Part shown: positions 37,552 to 49,504 of the stretch, one piece after another | How the letters are laid out: every line of letters begins with the position of its first letter | How positions within the stretch are numbered: the stretch's first letter is position 1 | DNA from: Hippophae tibetana | Taxonomy: Eukaryota > Streptophyta > Magnoliopsida > Rosales > Elaeagnaceae | Reading direction: 5' to 3' | DNA: 64,000 nt | NCBI GenBank assembly: GCA_037013495.1 | Contig: CM072811.1 | Location: 47,871,452-47,935,451, forward strand | Program-made: the position numbers and the translations under genes | The notes under the pieces: generated by a model | Told to the model about the DNA's origin: nothing | Database searches by the model: none | The model's input: the letters and a program-made list of their open reading frames with translations, nothing else

Positions 37552-38894
37552 AGTATTGCAAAAAACTTGATCTATTCATCTCTTTCTCCCAGTTACTTCA
37601 AGCACTTGATTGGTAAGAAAACAACATCAAAGACTACTACAAAATTGATATATGGTCACAATTTTTAACCGTAACCATAGATCTATAGCCACAGTTATAA
37701 AAACTGAGACTTAAATGAGAGAAACAATAGACTCTTACTTATTTTCTCAGTTTTTAACCGAGATCATAAACATATCATTTCGTCACGGTCTTTTATAAAC
37801 CCTAGTTCAAAAACATACCATTTGATCTCAACCTTTTATAGGATGAAGACATAGATATACTATTTGGTAAGGATCTTATAAAAGATCGAGGTCAAAGACA
37901 TATCATTTAGTCTCGGACTTATATAAGACTGTAACCATATACATTTCAATAACCTCATTTTCAATATAAATTACAATAAAATTATTAATATGTGGATTGG
38001 AATACATCATTGGCAAAAAACAAAACATTCTTAACTAAAAAATAAATACAAACATAATTAAAAATAATAATGTGCATCAGAGATATTCTCATTAGACATA
38101 TCAACATTCTCCATAGAATAATGATGTGTCTGGCTGTTCATTATCACTTGCACTATACATGGAGACAAAATCATTATAGATTATGAAAATTCAAAAGTTG
38201 GGTAATATGGTTAATATGAATAGGTCCTAATGATAAGAAAATATCATTGTAAGTGGAGATTCATTCTAAAACATTACATCCAGTAGAAAAAAGTAATTTG
38301 GTCCAACAATCCATTGAATCATAGTGCATATAAGAAAAACGACACTAATTTATCATGCATAAAATAAAATTCAATTGACCATAAAATGGATAGATTCAGA
38401 GAAGATAAATTATAATCATATTGGCCTAATGCAACATATAACAACCAATAGGCAAACAATAAAGCTCAAAACTTCGATGCAGGGATTTAAAATTGACAAG
38501 AAAAATGCAAAAATTCTAAATAAATAACCAAATAAAGAATTAAAAACGCAAATTATGAGGTGATACAATCTAAATAATGTACAAATGAATGAAGCCTAAA
38601 GAGCCTCAACATAAAGTTGATGTCATAGAATTCACTCTTGTAGTATATTTTACGCCATCATAGGCTCAGGCACTAATGCAAAGATAACAAGCTTAGAGAA
38701 TTACGAAACATAGATAGCAATAGAGTCCCAACTACTAAATGACACTAAATAGGATTGAAAGCATGAAGCGAGGCTATAGATGGAATGCCATAATGAATTG
38801 AAATTTTCAATTCCAAGTTTGATAGGGAAAGAGAACAAGGGAACAATATATATACATATTATGCTAATTACAATATCGAGGAGAGACAACTTAC

Positions 38895-39132
38895 CTCATA
38901 GATATGAACTATTTGATCGGATCAAAGCTACCAATGTAGGGAGACAAAATTTGGCATGCTTCTTGGAGGATCTTAATTAGCTTCTAAGCAAATTTTGCAT
39001 TTCCATGCGTGAGAAAGGTATAGGTAGTTCCCTTTGGTTCTGCACAACCAATACGACCAATTCTCTAGACATAATCCTCAAGGCTTGATGGAAAATAGTA
39101 ATTGATCATAACAAACTATATGTCCTTCACAT
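38895..39132 (-). pseudogene. DEAD-box RNA helicase exon captured in the CACTA-like element
   Basis: On the minus strand, after TTGATGTAG|, the frame reads DVKDI*FVMINYYFPSSLED then YV*RIGRIG, then KGTTYTFLTHGNAKFA and LIKILQEACQILSPYI, ending at GAG|GTAAGTTG. This is motif VI and the end of the helicase C domain of a DBP2/RH20/RH30-type DEAD-box protein, where HRIGRTGR is usual. Here the His codon is a stop (TAG) and TGR is decayed. Both flanking splice sites are kept, so genomic DNA rather than mRNA was captured. No other helicase exon was recognised around it. Confidence 0.82.
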
Positions 39133-39651
39133 CTACATCAAGAAAACAATTAATAAAGTCAAATCACCAATATAACAAGCTTCACATTTCAAAGAAAGAA
39201 AAACTATGGAAGACTTCATCCCCACACCTCTACTAAATTTAGGATAACATATTCATCACATACATAATCCCAACTTAACTTCCAATGATAAGGAACATCA
39301 TAAAAAAACCCTTCATATCCAAATAATGAATAATCATGACAATTGTGAATGGGTAATGATAACTTCAATTGTCATTAAATCACAACATAGACCTAAACCA
39401 CTTCCAACACCTCTGCCAAGCACTTAATGATCAATATCTAATGCTAATGATTGATGTATGGTATCATGTATATAAAAAATCTGCAAAACCCATGAAAAAT
39501 TCCAAGTTGTATAAATCAAAATACAATGGTATACCACTATAAATAGAGATGCATTCAAGCCATATTATGGAACTTTCCCTAAAAATTTCCAAGCAATAGA
39601 TCTCAATGTAATAGAACACCATAGGCAAAATGAATTAATACCATTAGTATG

Positions 39652-39783
39652 TTATAATATGAGAATGAGAAAAACTTCAATACTGACTGGTAAATCCATG
39701 AATGCATTAGCATTATCCCAATTCATCTTACAAACCTTATTACCACTACAATCATTCTTGCAATTGCTGCCACCATCTGCCAT
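39652..39783 (-). other. Short unrecognised frame in the CACTA-like element
   Basis: A 43-codon frame starts MADGGSNCKNDC and contains KMNWDNANAFMDL. That wording faintly recalls Myb/SANT-like DNA-binding domains of plant transposon or L10-interacting proteins, but it is too short to be sure. It could be a second captured fragment. Confidence 0.25.
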
Positions 39784-40207
39784 TAGAGTAATCATTTAAG
39801 AACAACTAAATACTCTTAAGATTTCATAATTATTTTAGATAAATAGATTCATCTTTCTTTCCATAGAATAATAACTTTTAAATTTAAGAGCAAGTTAGCT
39901 TTATGATAGAGACAAACGATAAATTTAAGGTATTAAGGCCTTACTACAAAATTAATATATGGCCTAATATTTAGAAATAGATTTTAGATACTGAAAATAC
40001 ATGCACATAAAAATGGAATTCTTAACAGATTTGACAAAAGAAATGTGATTGCCTTATCCACCTTTCTCGACAATATTAACAAATTTTGAAGTAAATGCAC
40101 AAACTTGGTTAGCAATAACCCATTAAATGAATCACCTTTGGCTTGTTGGTGTTGAGGGAAGGCTTAAGAAATCAACTTTTGAAGGCCAACACTAAGCCCA
40201 AAACCAC

Positions 40208-40384
40208 TTATTGTGGTCTCTGCATTAAATTCACCAATGTGTTATATAATCTTCTCATACTAGCAATCTCCCCAGCATTGTTGCACTTAGCTATTGTGTT
40301 TCCTATATTCGTACTAAACACCTCTAGATTGAAGGCTTCTATTAACTTTAAGTTAGCCTCAGAAGCTATAGCTACAGAAGCCAT
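40208..40384 (-). other. Unrecognised 58-codon frame in the CACTA-like element
   Basis: It starts MASVAIASEANLKLIEAF and ends NTLVNLMQRPQ. The sequence is of normal protein-like composition, unlike its AT-rich surroundings. It continues as readable but stop-broken sequence downstream. It may be another captured or ancestral coding piece. I do not recognise the family. Confidence 0.3.
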
Positions 40385-43300
40385 AACTGTAGAGATGTTG
40401 GTTGTTTATGTATACACTAGCACTCATTTTTTGCCGTGCCAATTCATATTTTAGATAAAAGAGAGACCACATCGGTTGTATGTTGTGCTCTTTGCCATGT
40501 GTTTACTTTACACATTTTTTCCTAAACAAATAGGTGGATCATGAAAAAGAAAAAAATCATTGAGCAATATACTATACAAATAGTACATATGGAAAGTAAA
40601 AAATTAAATGAAAGGGTCCCTCTAATGACAAAACTACAAAGTAAATAATCTCATAAAATATGTCTCACATGCGTGACACTCAATTAAATATTTAAAATTT
40701 CACAAAATTCTCATGCATAATAGCTCTTGAGTTGGAGTAGGGTACTATCAATATATATTATATAACCAACAACAAGTTAACATACATTTGAAATTCAAAA
40801 ATAGTAGTACTATCAGCGCACTGATACAAAGTGGGAAAATTTTGAGAAATTGTTATCTTATTATCTAGCTTGAACAACCAATAAATGTATCATTGTATTT
40901 TTATAAGTTTTACCGATACACATATGTAACACTAGGAAATAAAGTTCAAAGAGTAAACAATTCAATCATGATAGCTTCTATAGCCCACATATTTGAAAGT
41001 TCAGGAAAAAAAGGCCATAAGACACACATAGACTTGTGTAGCAAGAGATATTAGATAATTTACAAGTTTTTATATCATATACCCATTTTATAAGTATACA
41101 TACATCGAGTAAGGACAAAAAATTCAAAACGTATTGGCACAATTATAAGAAGCAACCATAAATATTGGTCCAGGAAAAAGAAATATATCCTAGATGAAGA
41201 TAGTGCCATCCAGGGGTTCAATAACAAAGACTAATAGTTATCTTATTCAAATATGAAAGAATTTCACAAACCTTAAACATGTAGATTCTTCTTTCAATAC
41301 CGTAAGAAAGAGAAGGTGTTAGCAACAATAGTGATAGTTACCAATATTTCAACAAGCTTCGTCGTTGATACAAAAAAAACCATGAAGGTTATTTCCGTAG
41401 TTGGAGATTAGCGCGAAGTTTGAGAGTTTGTTGCTCCAAAAAATAGATAAATAGAGAGGGGTGGAGTTGTTCGAGAAGACACCGAGATAGCTATGGTGAA
41501 ATTGGGTATGGTTGGAGGTGAGGTGGTCACGATGGAAAAATGAGAGAGAAGGAAAAGTAGAAAAAATGCGAGAGGAAGAAAAAAGATACGAAAAAAAGAA
41601 TTGGGCGAGAGAGAAGGAAAAAAAAGGAAAATGACGGGAAAAGAAATTTTTTTTTAGAGGAATGGATGAAAAATAATTGTTGTAGTGAGAAAGAGAGAAA
41701 ATAATGAAATTAAATGAGAGAGAAATGAAAAATTTATTTGATTTTGGTTTTGAAAAGATGAAGAATTTATCATTTTAATTAGATCATGGTCATTTAATAA
41801 TTATAATTATGTAAGTTTGTTTATATATATTTGAGTAATTTTTATAATTTAACTTATGGTCACAGTTATTGATAAAAATCAAGTTTATATATATACACTA
41901 TGGTTAAATTTTTGAGACCAAATATCACTATTTTAGTAATGTGTTTTAATTCACTTTTTAAATTGTTCAATGATGATTCTTAAGCCAAGTTGATGGATTT
42001 ACGTTAAAGGATAAGATCACCAAGGAAAGGCATATTCTTAATGGAAAATTACATAGGTGTTGCTAAAGAATTGATTGATCATTTGCATGCACTATTAAAT
42101 AAAACAATACATAACAAAAAGTAAGTTCTTTATGTATTAGAAGGTCTTGATTCGAACTATACTCCTCTGGTTTGCTAGTATAACAAATAAGCAAAGAATC
42201 CTTGGACTAGATAAGGCCTTTACATGTATGTGAATGCATGAGAGGGAGAGAGACATAATGAACTTACTAGATCTAGCACTCATAGAGGTTAATTACTCAA
42301 AAAATTATCCTAAATCTTCGTTATCATCTTCTTACAAAGAGGTTTTAGCATTTGCTCCAAATAATTCCACACAAACCTCTTTTTATACTTAAACACAATT
42401 ATATTCACAGTAAGAAAAACCTATGAATACCAAATTTGATAGCTTGTAGTGTCAAATCTACTAGAAAATGGGACATAATGCAGTACAATGATATTTTGTT
42501 TACTCTCAATCAAAAACTAGTGATTGTCCTTCCGATCAATTTGCAAACAAGCTTAAAGGCTCAACATCATAGGCACATTCAAGCATTAGGTATTCATTAT
42601 AATAATGCTTCTTCACAAGAGTTTAAGCATGCATATTCTCTTTCTATATTCCCATATCATCCACCATAAGCACTTCTCACCTCTAAACATACACTCAGAA
42701 GTGGTACATGGATACTATTGCCAATCATCGCCTTACATCAGACATAAGCATACTTTCTAAGTCAAGTGGTCATACAGGCACTACATATGTCTTACTTGGT
42801 GATGGATTAACTTTTCCAATAACACATAACAATGAATTTTGTTTAAAGGTTGATAATCATGCTTTAAATTTGAAAAACATGATATGTAATGCAATTGGAA
42901 AAGAATCTAGTGTTAGTAAAGAAGTTGAGTGAAGATAATGAAGTATTTGTTGAGTTCTTTCCTAACAATTTTCATTTAAAGGATTTGATCACCATAATAC
43001 AGGTTTAGTAGGGGAAACTAAGGATGGACTTTATGAAATATCTTAGATGTCTCCACTTGAAGTTACTCAAGACAAGATTTCAAATTCTTCAATTGTTTGT
43101 AATTAGATTACTATCACTGATGAAATAATGCATAATCATTTAGGTCATATAGTTAAAGGTAGTATATGAAGTAGCTAAAAGAATAAATAAAGAGATTAAG
43201 TTTTGTACTAGTCTTGATCACTGTAATTCATATATTCTTGCAAAATCTCACATACTTCCTCTAATACATTGCACACTAGATCTTTTCATGCTTTTGACAT

Positions 43301-44046
43301 AATACATGTTGATCTATGGAGACCATCTCTTGTTTATTCTGTGAATGGAATGAAATATTTCTTTTTGTTTTTTGATAACTAAACAAGATTTTCATGGATT
43401 TATGTCTTGCATAGTAAGAGTCAAGTAACACAACACTTTATTCATTTTGAAGCTATGGTTGAAAGACATTTTAACACAAAGATTAAACAACTTCAAATTG
43501 ATATAGGTATTGAACTTAAAAGCTTAGAGACTTATATTTTCAAGGAGGATATATTAAAAGAATATCTTGTCCTTATACACCATCTCAAAATGGAGTTGTT
43601 GAAATAAAAAATTACCACATTGTTGTAACTGGCTTGTCCATTTTAATACAGTCTAATGTACCTATGATTTATTGGGAGTCTAGTGTCAAAACTATTAGTC
43701 ACCTTCTTTACCTATACAATTAGCAACTATATCCTCGCTTTCATCACTTCCTTCTTCTATTCCATTTTCTTCTTCTCAACCTCATGTTTTTTTATCCTAA
43801 TAGTATCTCACTTTCTATTAATTTACCTATCTCACAACTAATCCTCTCCATCTTACATCACCCACCTTAAAATAAAAACACATATTCTATGCTTACAAGA
43901 GCAAAATGTGGTGTTTTCAAAGATGCTCTAAGTGTGCTTGAGTGGAAGGATTGAAATCAATATGAATTCAATTCTCTAATGAAAAATGGTACATAAGAGT
44001 TAGTACCTCCTCCTAAACATGGTAAGATAATTGGCAACATATGACT

Positions 44047-44218
44047 CCTTAGAACCAAACTTCTCATTGATAAGACTTTGATAAATACAAGTCAATAGTT
44101 GTAACCAAGGCTTTCAATAAACTGTAGATATATATATTATACAAATACCTTTAATCTAGTTATAAAACTAAGCATAATCAGAATAGTTCTTACACTTATA
44201 GTTGTTCAAAAATGGTAT
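44047..44218 (+). repeat. RT-domain segment present twice (copy inside copia element 3)
   Basis: This part of the RT remnant (TTAGAACCAAACTTCT ... CCAAGGCTTTCAA ... ACCTTTAATCTA ... TTCTTACACTTA) recurs at 45560-45720, outside the right LTR, in the same orientation. Confidence 0.85.
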
Positions 44219-45010
44219 GTGAGATAACTTAGGTATTCATGTCACAACCCTGAAGGATTTATTGATTGAACTTGTCCTTATTATGTGAGTAAACTAAATA
44301 AGGCAATATATGGATTCAAACAAGTCCTTAAAGTTTGATTTCTTAAGCTAAGTGGTGCCTTATTGGAGTTCAAATGCTAATATTTTAATGATATTATAAG
44401 ATAGAGATGAAGTTTTTGTTATCTTCATTATATATGTGGATGATATTCTTGTTACTAGAACAATAGATGAGTTTTTTAATACTATACACTTACACATTGT
44501 GAGATAAGTTTTGTAGTTAACAAACTTTGTCAGTTCTTACAAGCTCTTACATACAGGCATTAGAAGATAGTAAGATGAGATCCCAAGTGTCCTAGGGGTA
44601 CTATGAACATGGCCTAATGCTTCACAAATCTAACAATTTGGCTCTTACTCAATACACTAATACTGATTGGGCATCATACTTAGATATGATGTTGAATTTC
44701 GTACTCTTGCAAATACTATATAAGAAATAATTTGGGTGCAAGTGCAAAAAGTATTGACAAAATTGAAAGATTCATTAGTGGTGTATTGTGATAATATAAG
44801 CGTTGAATATTTGATTAAGCATCCAATGTTTCTGTTAGAGTGAGACATATTGAGATAGATTTCTACTCCATAAGATTAGAAAAAGTACTCAATGAGAATT
44901 TGTAAGTTGCTTACACACCAACACAAGAATAAACAAGTGACACAAAAGCACTAAGAGGTATAAGGTTTGTTGAATTGAGAACTAAGTTAACTGTCCTCGA
45001 GAGTCTTTTG

Positions 45011-45022
45011 TTGACGGGGTAA
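45011..45022 (+). other. Polypurine-like tract of copia element 3
   Basis: TTGACGGGGTAA lies directly before the right LTR, where the polypurine tract is expected. It contains a GGGG core but is partly decayed. Confidence 0.55.
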
Positions 45023-45252
45023 TGTTTAGATTATAAAAGTGTTAGAGGTTAGTAGCTAGTATACTAGCCTTATAGGCTGTTAGCATAAGAATGCAATGCT
45101 GTGAGTTTGTTAGGCCGTTATGCCATATCACTTCACTCTAGAAATATCTTGTAATGGACCAATAAATAGTACTGTACACTAAACATCAATACTATGAGTT
45201 TTCTAGTCACTTTCTGCGTATCACCTCCACCTCTCTTTTCACTGTTATGTTA
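45023..45252 (+). repeat. 3' LTR of copia element 3
   Basis: It starts TGTTTAGATTATAAAAG and matches the 5' copy at 36377-36592, including the CAATAAATAGTACTGTACAC promoter-like box. The right border is approximate, at ACTGTTATGTTA. Confidence 0.86.
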
Positions 45253-46852
45253 TCAACGAGCAAGTGCTGGGACATGGATTTGTATTATTTAGCAATATTA
45301 AGTATATAAAAATTGAGTTATATATTAACGAAGTAAACATGTTTATAGTATCAAAAATAAATTTTATAACTTCAAGTGATTCAAGTAATTTGGAGAGTAT
45401 ATTTAAGAATTAAGAACAATATTATGCATACGATATATTATAAAAGTTGTAATATGTATTCAAATATTTGAAAAGGAAATTAAACTAATTGAATTCAAAT
45501 ATTTAATATCAAAATTTGAAATAATAGAAATAAAAATATTTACATTATATATTATGGGTCTTTAGAACCAAACTTCTTGCTGATAGGAATTTGGATAAAT
45601 ATAAGTTACCAAGGCTTTCAACAAACCGTAGGTATAAATTATACAGATACCTTTAATCTAATTGTAAAGCCAAGCAAAATCAAAATAGTTCTTACACTTA
45701 AAGTTGTTTAACAATCGTATAGTATTGAAGAAGACTTTAATGATTTATCGATGAAAAAGTGTTGCTTTTGTAATAATTTTGTTAACAAGTTTCTAGTTTA
45801 ATGACATATATATAGCTTATTCAAACGTATAAAAAATCTAAAATTGGTATCTTAATTAACGTGTGCGAGTAGTATAATTATTTTTAAAAATCCAATTAAA
45901 TACATTGAGTTATTGTAAGAATAACATGTATGTAATTTGTTTCTACGTTGTAATTAACTGAAAAAAAGAATACCATAATTTGATTTATGTAACACATTTT
46001 TTAAGAAAGTAAATTTTTATAACTTAGTGCATAGTAAAGATGGTTTTGCTAGCTGCTGGTGTTTGGAGTGTTGGACACCCTATATATTAAGTTTTTATCA
46101 AGAACCTGATAGGGTTCGGGTATTTTTTAGATTAAATGTCAGGACTTAGATTTCTTCCCAAGGGTGAGCTGGTATATAATGCGTTATTTTTATAGTAATT
46201 ACGCATTTTGAAATTCTTAATTAAAAAATAATTAAGAACAATGGAGTTAATAATTATAAGCAATATGAAATATTGTTATAATAATATTTTAATTAATCCT
46301 TTTCTATGATCTAAGAAACAATCTAATGTCCTTTGATAATTTAAAAAATAATAATAATATAGCATGCATACATACATACCTGCATGAAATTTTAGCCCAT
46401 TAGGGTTCAAAGTCGGATTCACTTGCCTTTATCCAACCTCGCTTGAAGTCCAATTGCATACGAAGACGAATCTGGCCCTACCTAAAATATTTTAGAGTTA
46501 CGCTCAAACATTTATACTATAATCTCGGTTTGAATCCAATATAAAACAAGGTTTTAAGTATTGATACAGTAAAAGTATCGAGAATTAAATTTTATAAATA
46601 TATGAAAAATATTATCATATTTGATATAATTTTTTTAAAAAAAATCACCAAAAGTATAAAGCAATATGTTGAAACATTTAAATAAACCCCAAAAATATCA
46701 AAACTATCAATTATTTATTTTTAAACTAATTTTCCCATTTAATACATATAATATCTCTTTTAACTAATAAATCAAAAAAATTATAAATTTTATGAAATCA
46801 CTTTATAAATTCTTGCATAATTTAAATTCAAATACTAACTTAAAGTTAATTC
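45253..46852. other. AT-rich DNA with an RT fragment copy
   Basis: The only recognisable content is the second copy of the copia RT segment at 45560-45720. It lies about 310 bases beyond the LTR. The rest shows no gene or element border. Confidence 0.6.
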
Positions 46853-47628
46853 TAAAGTTGTCAATATTTTGGGGAAAATCTTTATAAAAATTATTCAATT
46901 AATTAGAGGTAACGACGAAGACAACAAAATCGGGAATAAGAAACGAGGAATTAGGATCTATATTTTACGATATAAGACGAGTAATGGCATGAATTATATT
47001 TTTACCGTAGCTTTTCATAAATTATATGTCTCATTTTAATAAATATATACATTTATTTATATTTTATAAAAAATTTCAAAATTTAATTAGGTTGAAAATT
47101 AAAATATTTGTAAGTAATGCATAATGTATATTATATTTTATGTTTTCGTTCTTTTAAAACTTAAGCAATTTTTTAAAAGTTATTTAAACTATTTATTTAA
47201 ATTTTAAAAATTTAAAGTGTTATAATTATCTTATAAATTATTCTTAATATTTTTATAACAATATTCTATAAAAACATTTAGCATAAAATATTATATATTA
47301 TGAATATAGTGTTAAATACATTTTATTCTTATTCTTATCATAATAATAGTTTTATTTTTTATGTCAAAGTTTTATTTTCATTTATATCATAAAATATTTA
47401 TCGTTGATTTAGTGTTTATTATAATTTTTTATTTATCAAAAAATCAAAAATTACTAAAAATAAATAGAAAAAATAATATTAATTTAACATATCATTTGAA
47501 TCCTCATTTCCCACTATAGATCCATGTTATGTCCACACAAGGAAATTAAGAAGGGATGAAGGGCAAATTTTAAATCGAGGATAAAGAGTGGGAGTATGTC
47601 TTTGCCTCAGCCCACGATGACAACCCTA
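46853..47628. mobile_element. Non-autonomous hAT element with 8-bp target duplication
   Basis: The left end reads TAAAGTTGTCA and the right end, reverse complemented, TAGGGTTGTCA; both fit common plant hAT termini. The flanks are GTTAATTC (46845-46852) and GTTACTTC (47629-47636), an 8-base duplication with one substitution. The 776-base interior has no transposase. Confidence 0.75.
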
Positions 47629-47636
47629 GTTACTTC

Positions 47637-48433
47637 AAAGTTCTAAAATATCAAGCTTAAACAGACTCCGTATGATTTTAGGGTCAGGTTTAGGCTCCTA
47701 TTTAATTTAAAAGTTCTAAATAGACATGAAAGATATATATACATGGGTTTTCGGCTCCAATATGTATGTCTTTGTTGAAGAATCAAAACAAATGGAAATA
47801 GTATATGTATCAACGAACATGATGAATAAATTAAAACATCTGCATATTTTTATCAAAATCTTGTAGTAACTTAAAAGGACAGCCTCCCTACCAGAAAATT
47901 GTAACTGAAAAGGTGTGATTTATAATATATATGTCAAAATAACAAATTTTTTAAGTTTGCTTGTAAGTGTGTAAAGATATTTATATATTTAAAGAGAAAA
48001 AAATAATAATAATAACTACATTGTAGACTTGTAGTGATCATCTGAGTAATAATGGTCTTTTGTTTTCTTTTTATTTATTGTCTGATATTCTTTGGTTATT
48101 TAGGAAGATATTTTCAAGACTAAAAATTACTTTTTAATTTACTAAAAAAAGAGCTATGAAAATGAATTCTCACTCTCTGCATCCCGGCCCTGATGTATAT
48201 TTTCCAGGTTCTTGATAGATGATTATTTATGTATACAACTTTTTAATACACCTAATTTCAATGGTATGTGTATTCAATGAGGATGGTATGTATTCAATGA
48301 GGAGGTAGTTAGTATCAATGCTAACTACTTTCCCATTGAATCAACACCGTCAAAGTCTAGTGATGTAAAAACTTGCATATAAAATCGTAGAGCTATCGAT
48401 ACATTTCCATATTTCTAATATATATATATATAT
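47637..48433. other. Intergenic DNA with a small hairpin
   Basis: No gene is seen. It contains the inverted repeat listed at 48292-48341 and a short direct repeat of GTATTCAATGAGGA just before it. Confidence 0.5.
48292..48341. repeat. Short two-step hairpin
   Basis: ATTCAATG (48292) pairs with CATTGAAT (48334-48341). Inside it GTAGTTAG pairs with CTAACTAC (48321-48328) around TATCAATG. It resembles the joined ends of a small foldback element; no function can be assigned. Confidence 0.6.
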
Positions 48434-49195
48434 ATTAGAATTTGATAACACGTTTTGAAATGTTTTATTTAAAATACCCATATATAATAGACAATTAGGT
48501 CTATATCATTTATTATTTTTGACTATATTTTTTCTTATTTTTGTTTTTTTAAATTTTTCTATGATTAATTTCTCTTGTACATGTTTAATGCATAACTGTA
48601 TTGAATTATATTATATTTAATTTATATAATATTTGATGATAAGATATATAATATAGTTGGATAAAATTAATTATAAATGTTTTAACAAAATAATTTGTAT
48701 TGAAAATAATTTTTATTATAAAATTTATTTAAATCAATATTTATTTTATTTTATATTTTTATTATATTTTAAAATAATAAAGATATTATTTTTAATTTTA
48801 AAAACATTTATAATTAATTTTATCCAACTATATGAAATAAATTAGAATTTGATAACACGTTTTGAAATGTTTTATTTAAAATACCCATATATAATAGACA
48901 ATTAGGTCCATATCATTTATTATTTTTGACTATATTTTTCTTAATTTTTGTTTTTTTTTAATTTTTCTATGATTAATTTTTCTTGTACATGTTTAATGCA
49001 TGTATTGAATTATATTATATTTAATTTATATAATATTTGGTGATAAGATATATAATATAGTTGGATAAAATTAATTATAAATATTTTAATAAAATAATTT
49101 TTATTATAAAATTTATTTAAATCAATATATATTTTATTTTATATTTTTATTACATTTTAAAATAATAAATATATTATTTTTAATTTTTAATTAAT
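48434..49195. repeat. Tandem duplication of a 350-400-bp AT-rich unit
   Basis: Unit 1 (48434-48838) and unit 2 (48841-49195) both start ATTAGAATTTGATAACACG and share most of their length, including ATAATAGACAATTAGGTC. Unit 2 is shorter near its end. Confidence 0.88.
48652..48832. mobile_element. Small element with 32-base perfect inverted termini, in unit 1
   Basis: The 32 bases starting TATAGTTGGATAAAATTAAT at 48652 are repeated in perfect inversion ending at 48832. The total is 181 bases, MITE-sized. In unit 2 the left terminus is kept but the right terminus is lost, so the duplication and the element have separate histories. Confidence 0.7.
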
Positions 49196-49504
49196 TTTTT
49201 TGAAACAGACTAAGTTATGTATTCACCATAATGTATACCCATACTTCCTAGTTGTATTCAATTTTTACAAAATTTTATTATTTTTATACTTTATGATACG
49301 ATTTGATTTTAAAATTAAATATATATTTATATAAAAATTATATAATTAAAATCTTTAATATTGTGTAATAAATAATACTTAAAAAGTATGAAAAAGTTAC
49401 ATGAATGTCTTGTTGTTTAAGGCAACTCTAGGAGATATGGTTTATTTTATGTTAGAAACTTTTATATAAGCCTATCTCACCAACTCATTTAGTTAATATA
49501 TCTT

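Larger units (their letters stand above)
37632..41943. mobile_element. CACTA-like (En/Spm) non-autonomous element nested in copia gag
   Basis: The left end 37632-37657 reads GACTACTACAAAATTGATAT then ATGGTC. The right end, reverse complemented from 41943, reads CACATTACTAAAATAGTGAT then ATTTGGTC. Both continue into similar AACCGTAACCATAG / AACCATAGTG sequence. This fits decayed CACTACTACAAAA termini. The left subterminal region (37,750-37,960) repeats a GGTCTTTTATAA / GACATATCATTTxGTCTCGG phrase several times, typical of CACTA ends. No transposase was recognised, but a host gene exon is present. The 3-base target duplication is not visible. Confidence 0.7.
36622..45010 (+). pseudogene. gag-pol remnant of copia element 3 (Retrofit/Ale-like)
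   Basis: Gag begins at ATG 36622 (MADPPSSAIHAL) and is broken by stops; the KLDE-NYLIW-like block is at about 36780. After the nested insertions gag resumes at about 41,995 with LKDKITKERHIL and YVLEGLDSNYTPLV. A protease remnant is at about 42,705-42,850 (DTIANHRLTSDIS, where DSGA would be expected, then VLLGDG). Integrase follows at about 43,300-43,660 (SWIYVLHSKSQ, then LVLIHHLKMELL), RT at about 43,930-44,480 (IYVDDILVT) and RNase H to about 44,950. Stops and shifts are everywhere. The lineage call rests on motif wording and is tentative. Confidence 0.85.
36377..45252 (+). mobile_element. Ty1/copia LTR retrotransposon 3, decayed, with nested insertions
   Basis: Related LTRs at about 36377-36592 and 45023-45252 flank a plus-strand copia internal region. 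A primer binding site follows the left LTR and a polypurine-like tract precedes the right one. Both LTRs contain a CTATAAATAGTACT promoter-like box, at about 36507 and 45158. The gag gene is interrupted by about 4.9 kb of other elements (37040-41943). Protease, integrase, RT and RNase H can be followed from 42,430 to 44,950 in broken frames. No clear target duplication was found. Confidence 0.88.

Noticed and set aside
40143..40454. A 103-codon plus-strand frame in the CACTA-like element
   Set aside because: The opposite strand (MASVAIASEA...) looks more protein-like; neither is a proven gene.
48657..48845. A 62-codon Ile/Phe/Tyr/Asn-rich frame
   Set aside because: It coincides with the inverted-repeat element and reflects AT composition.
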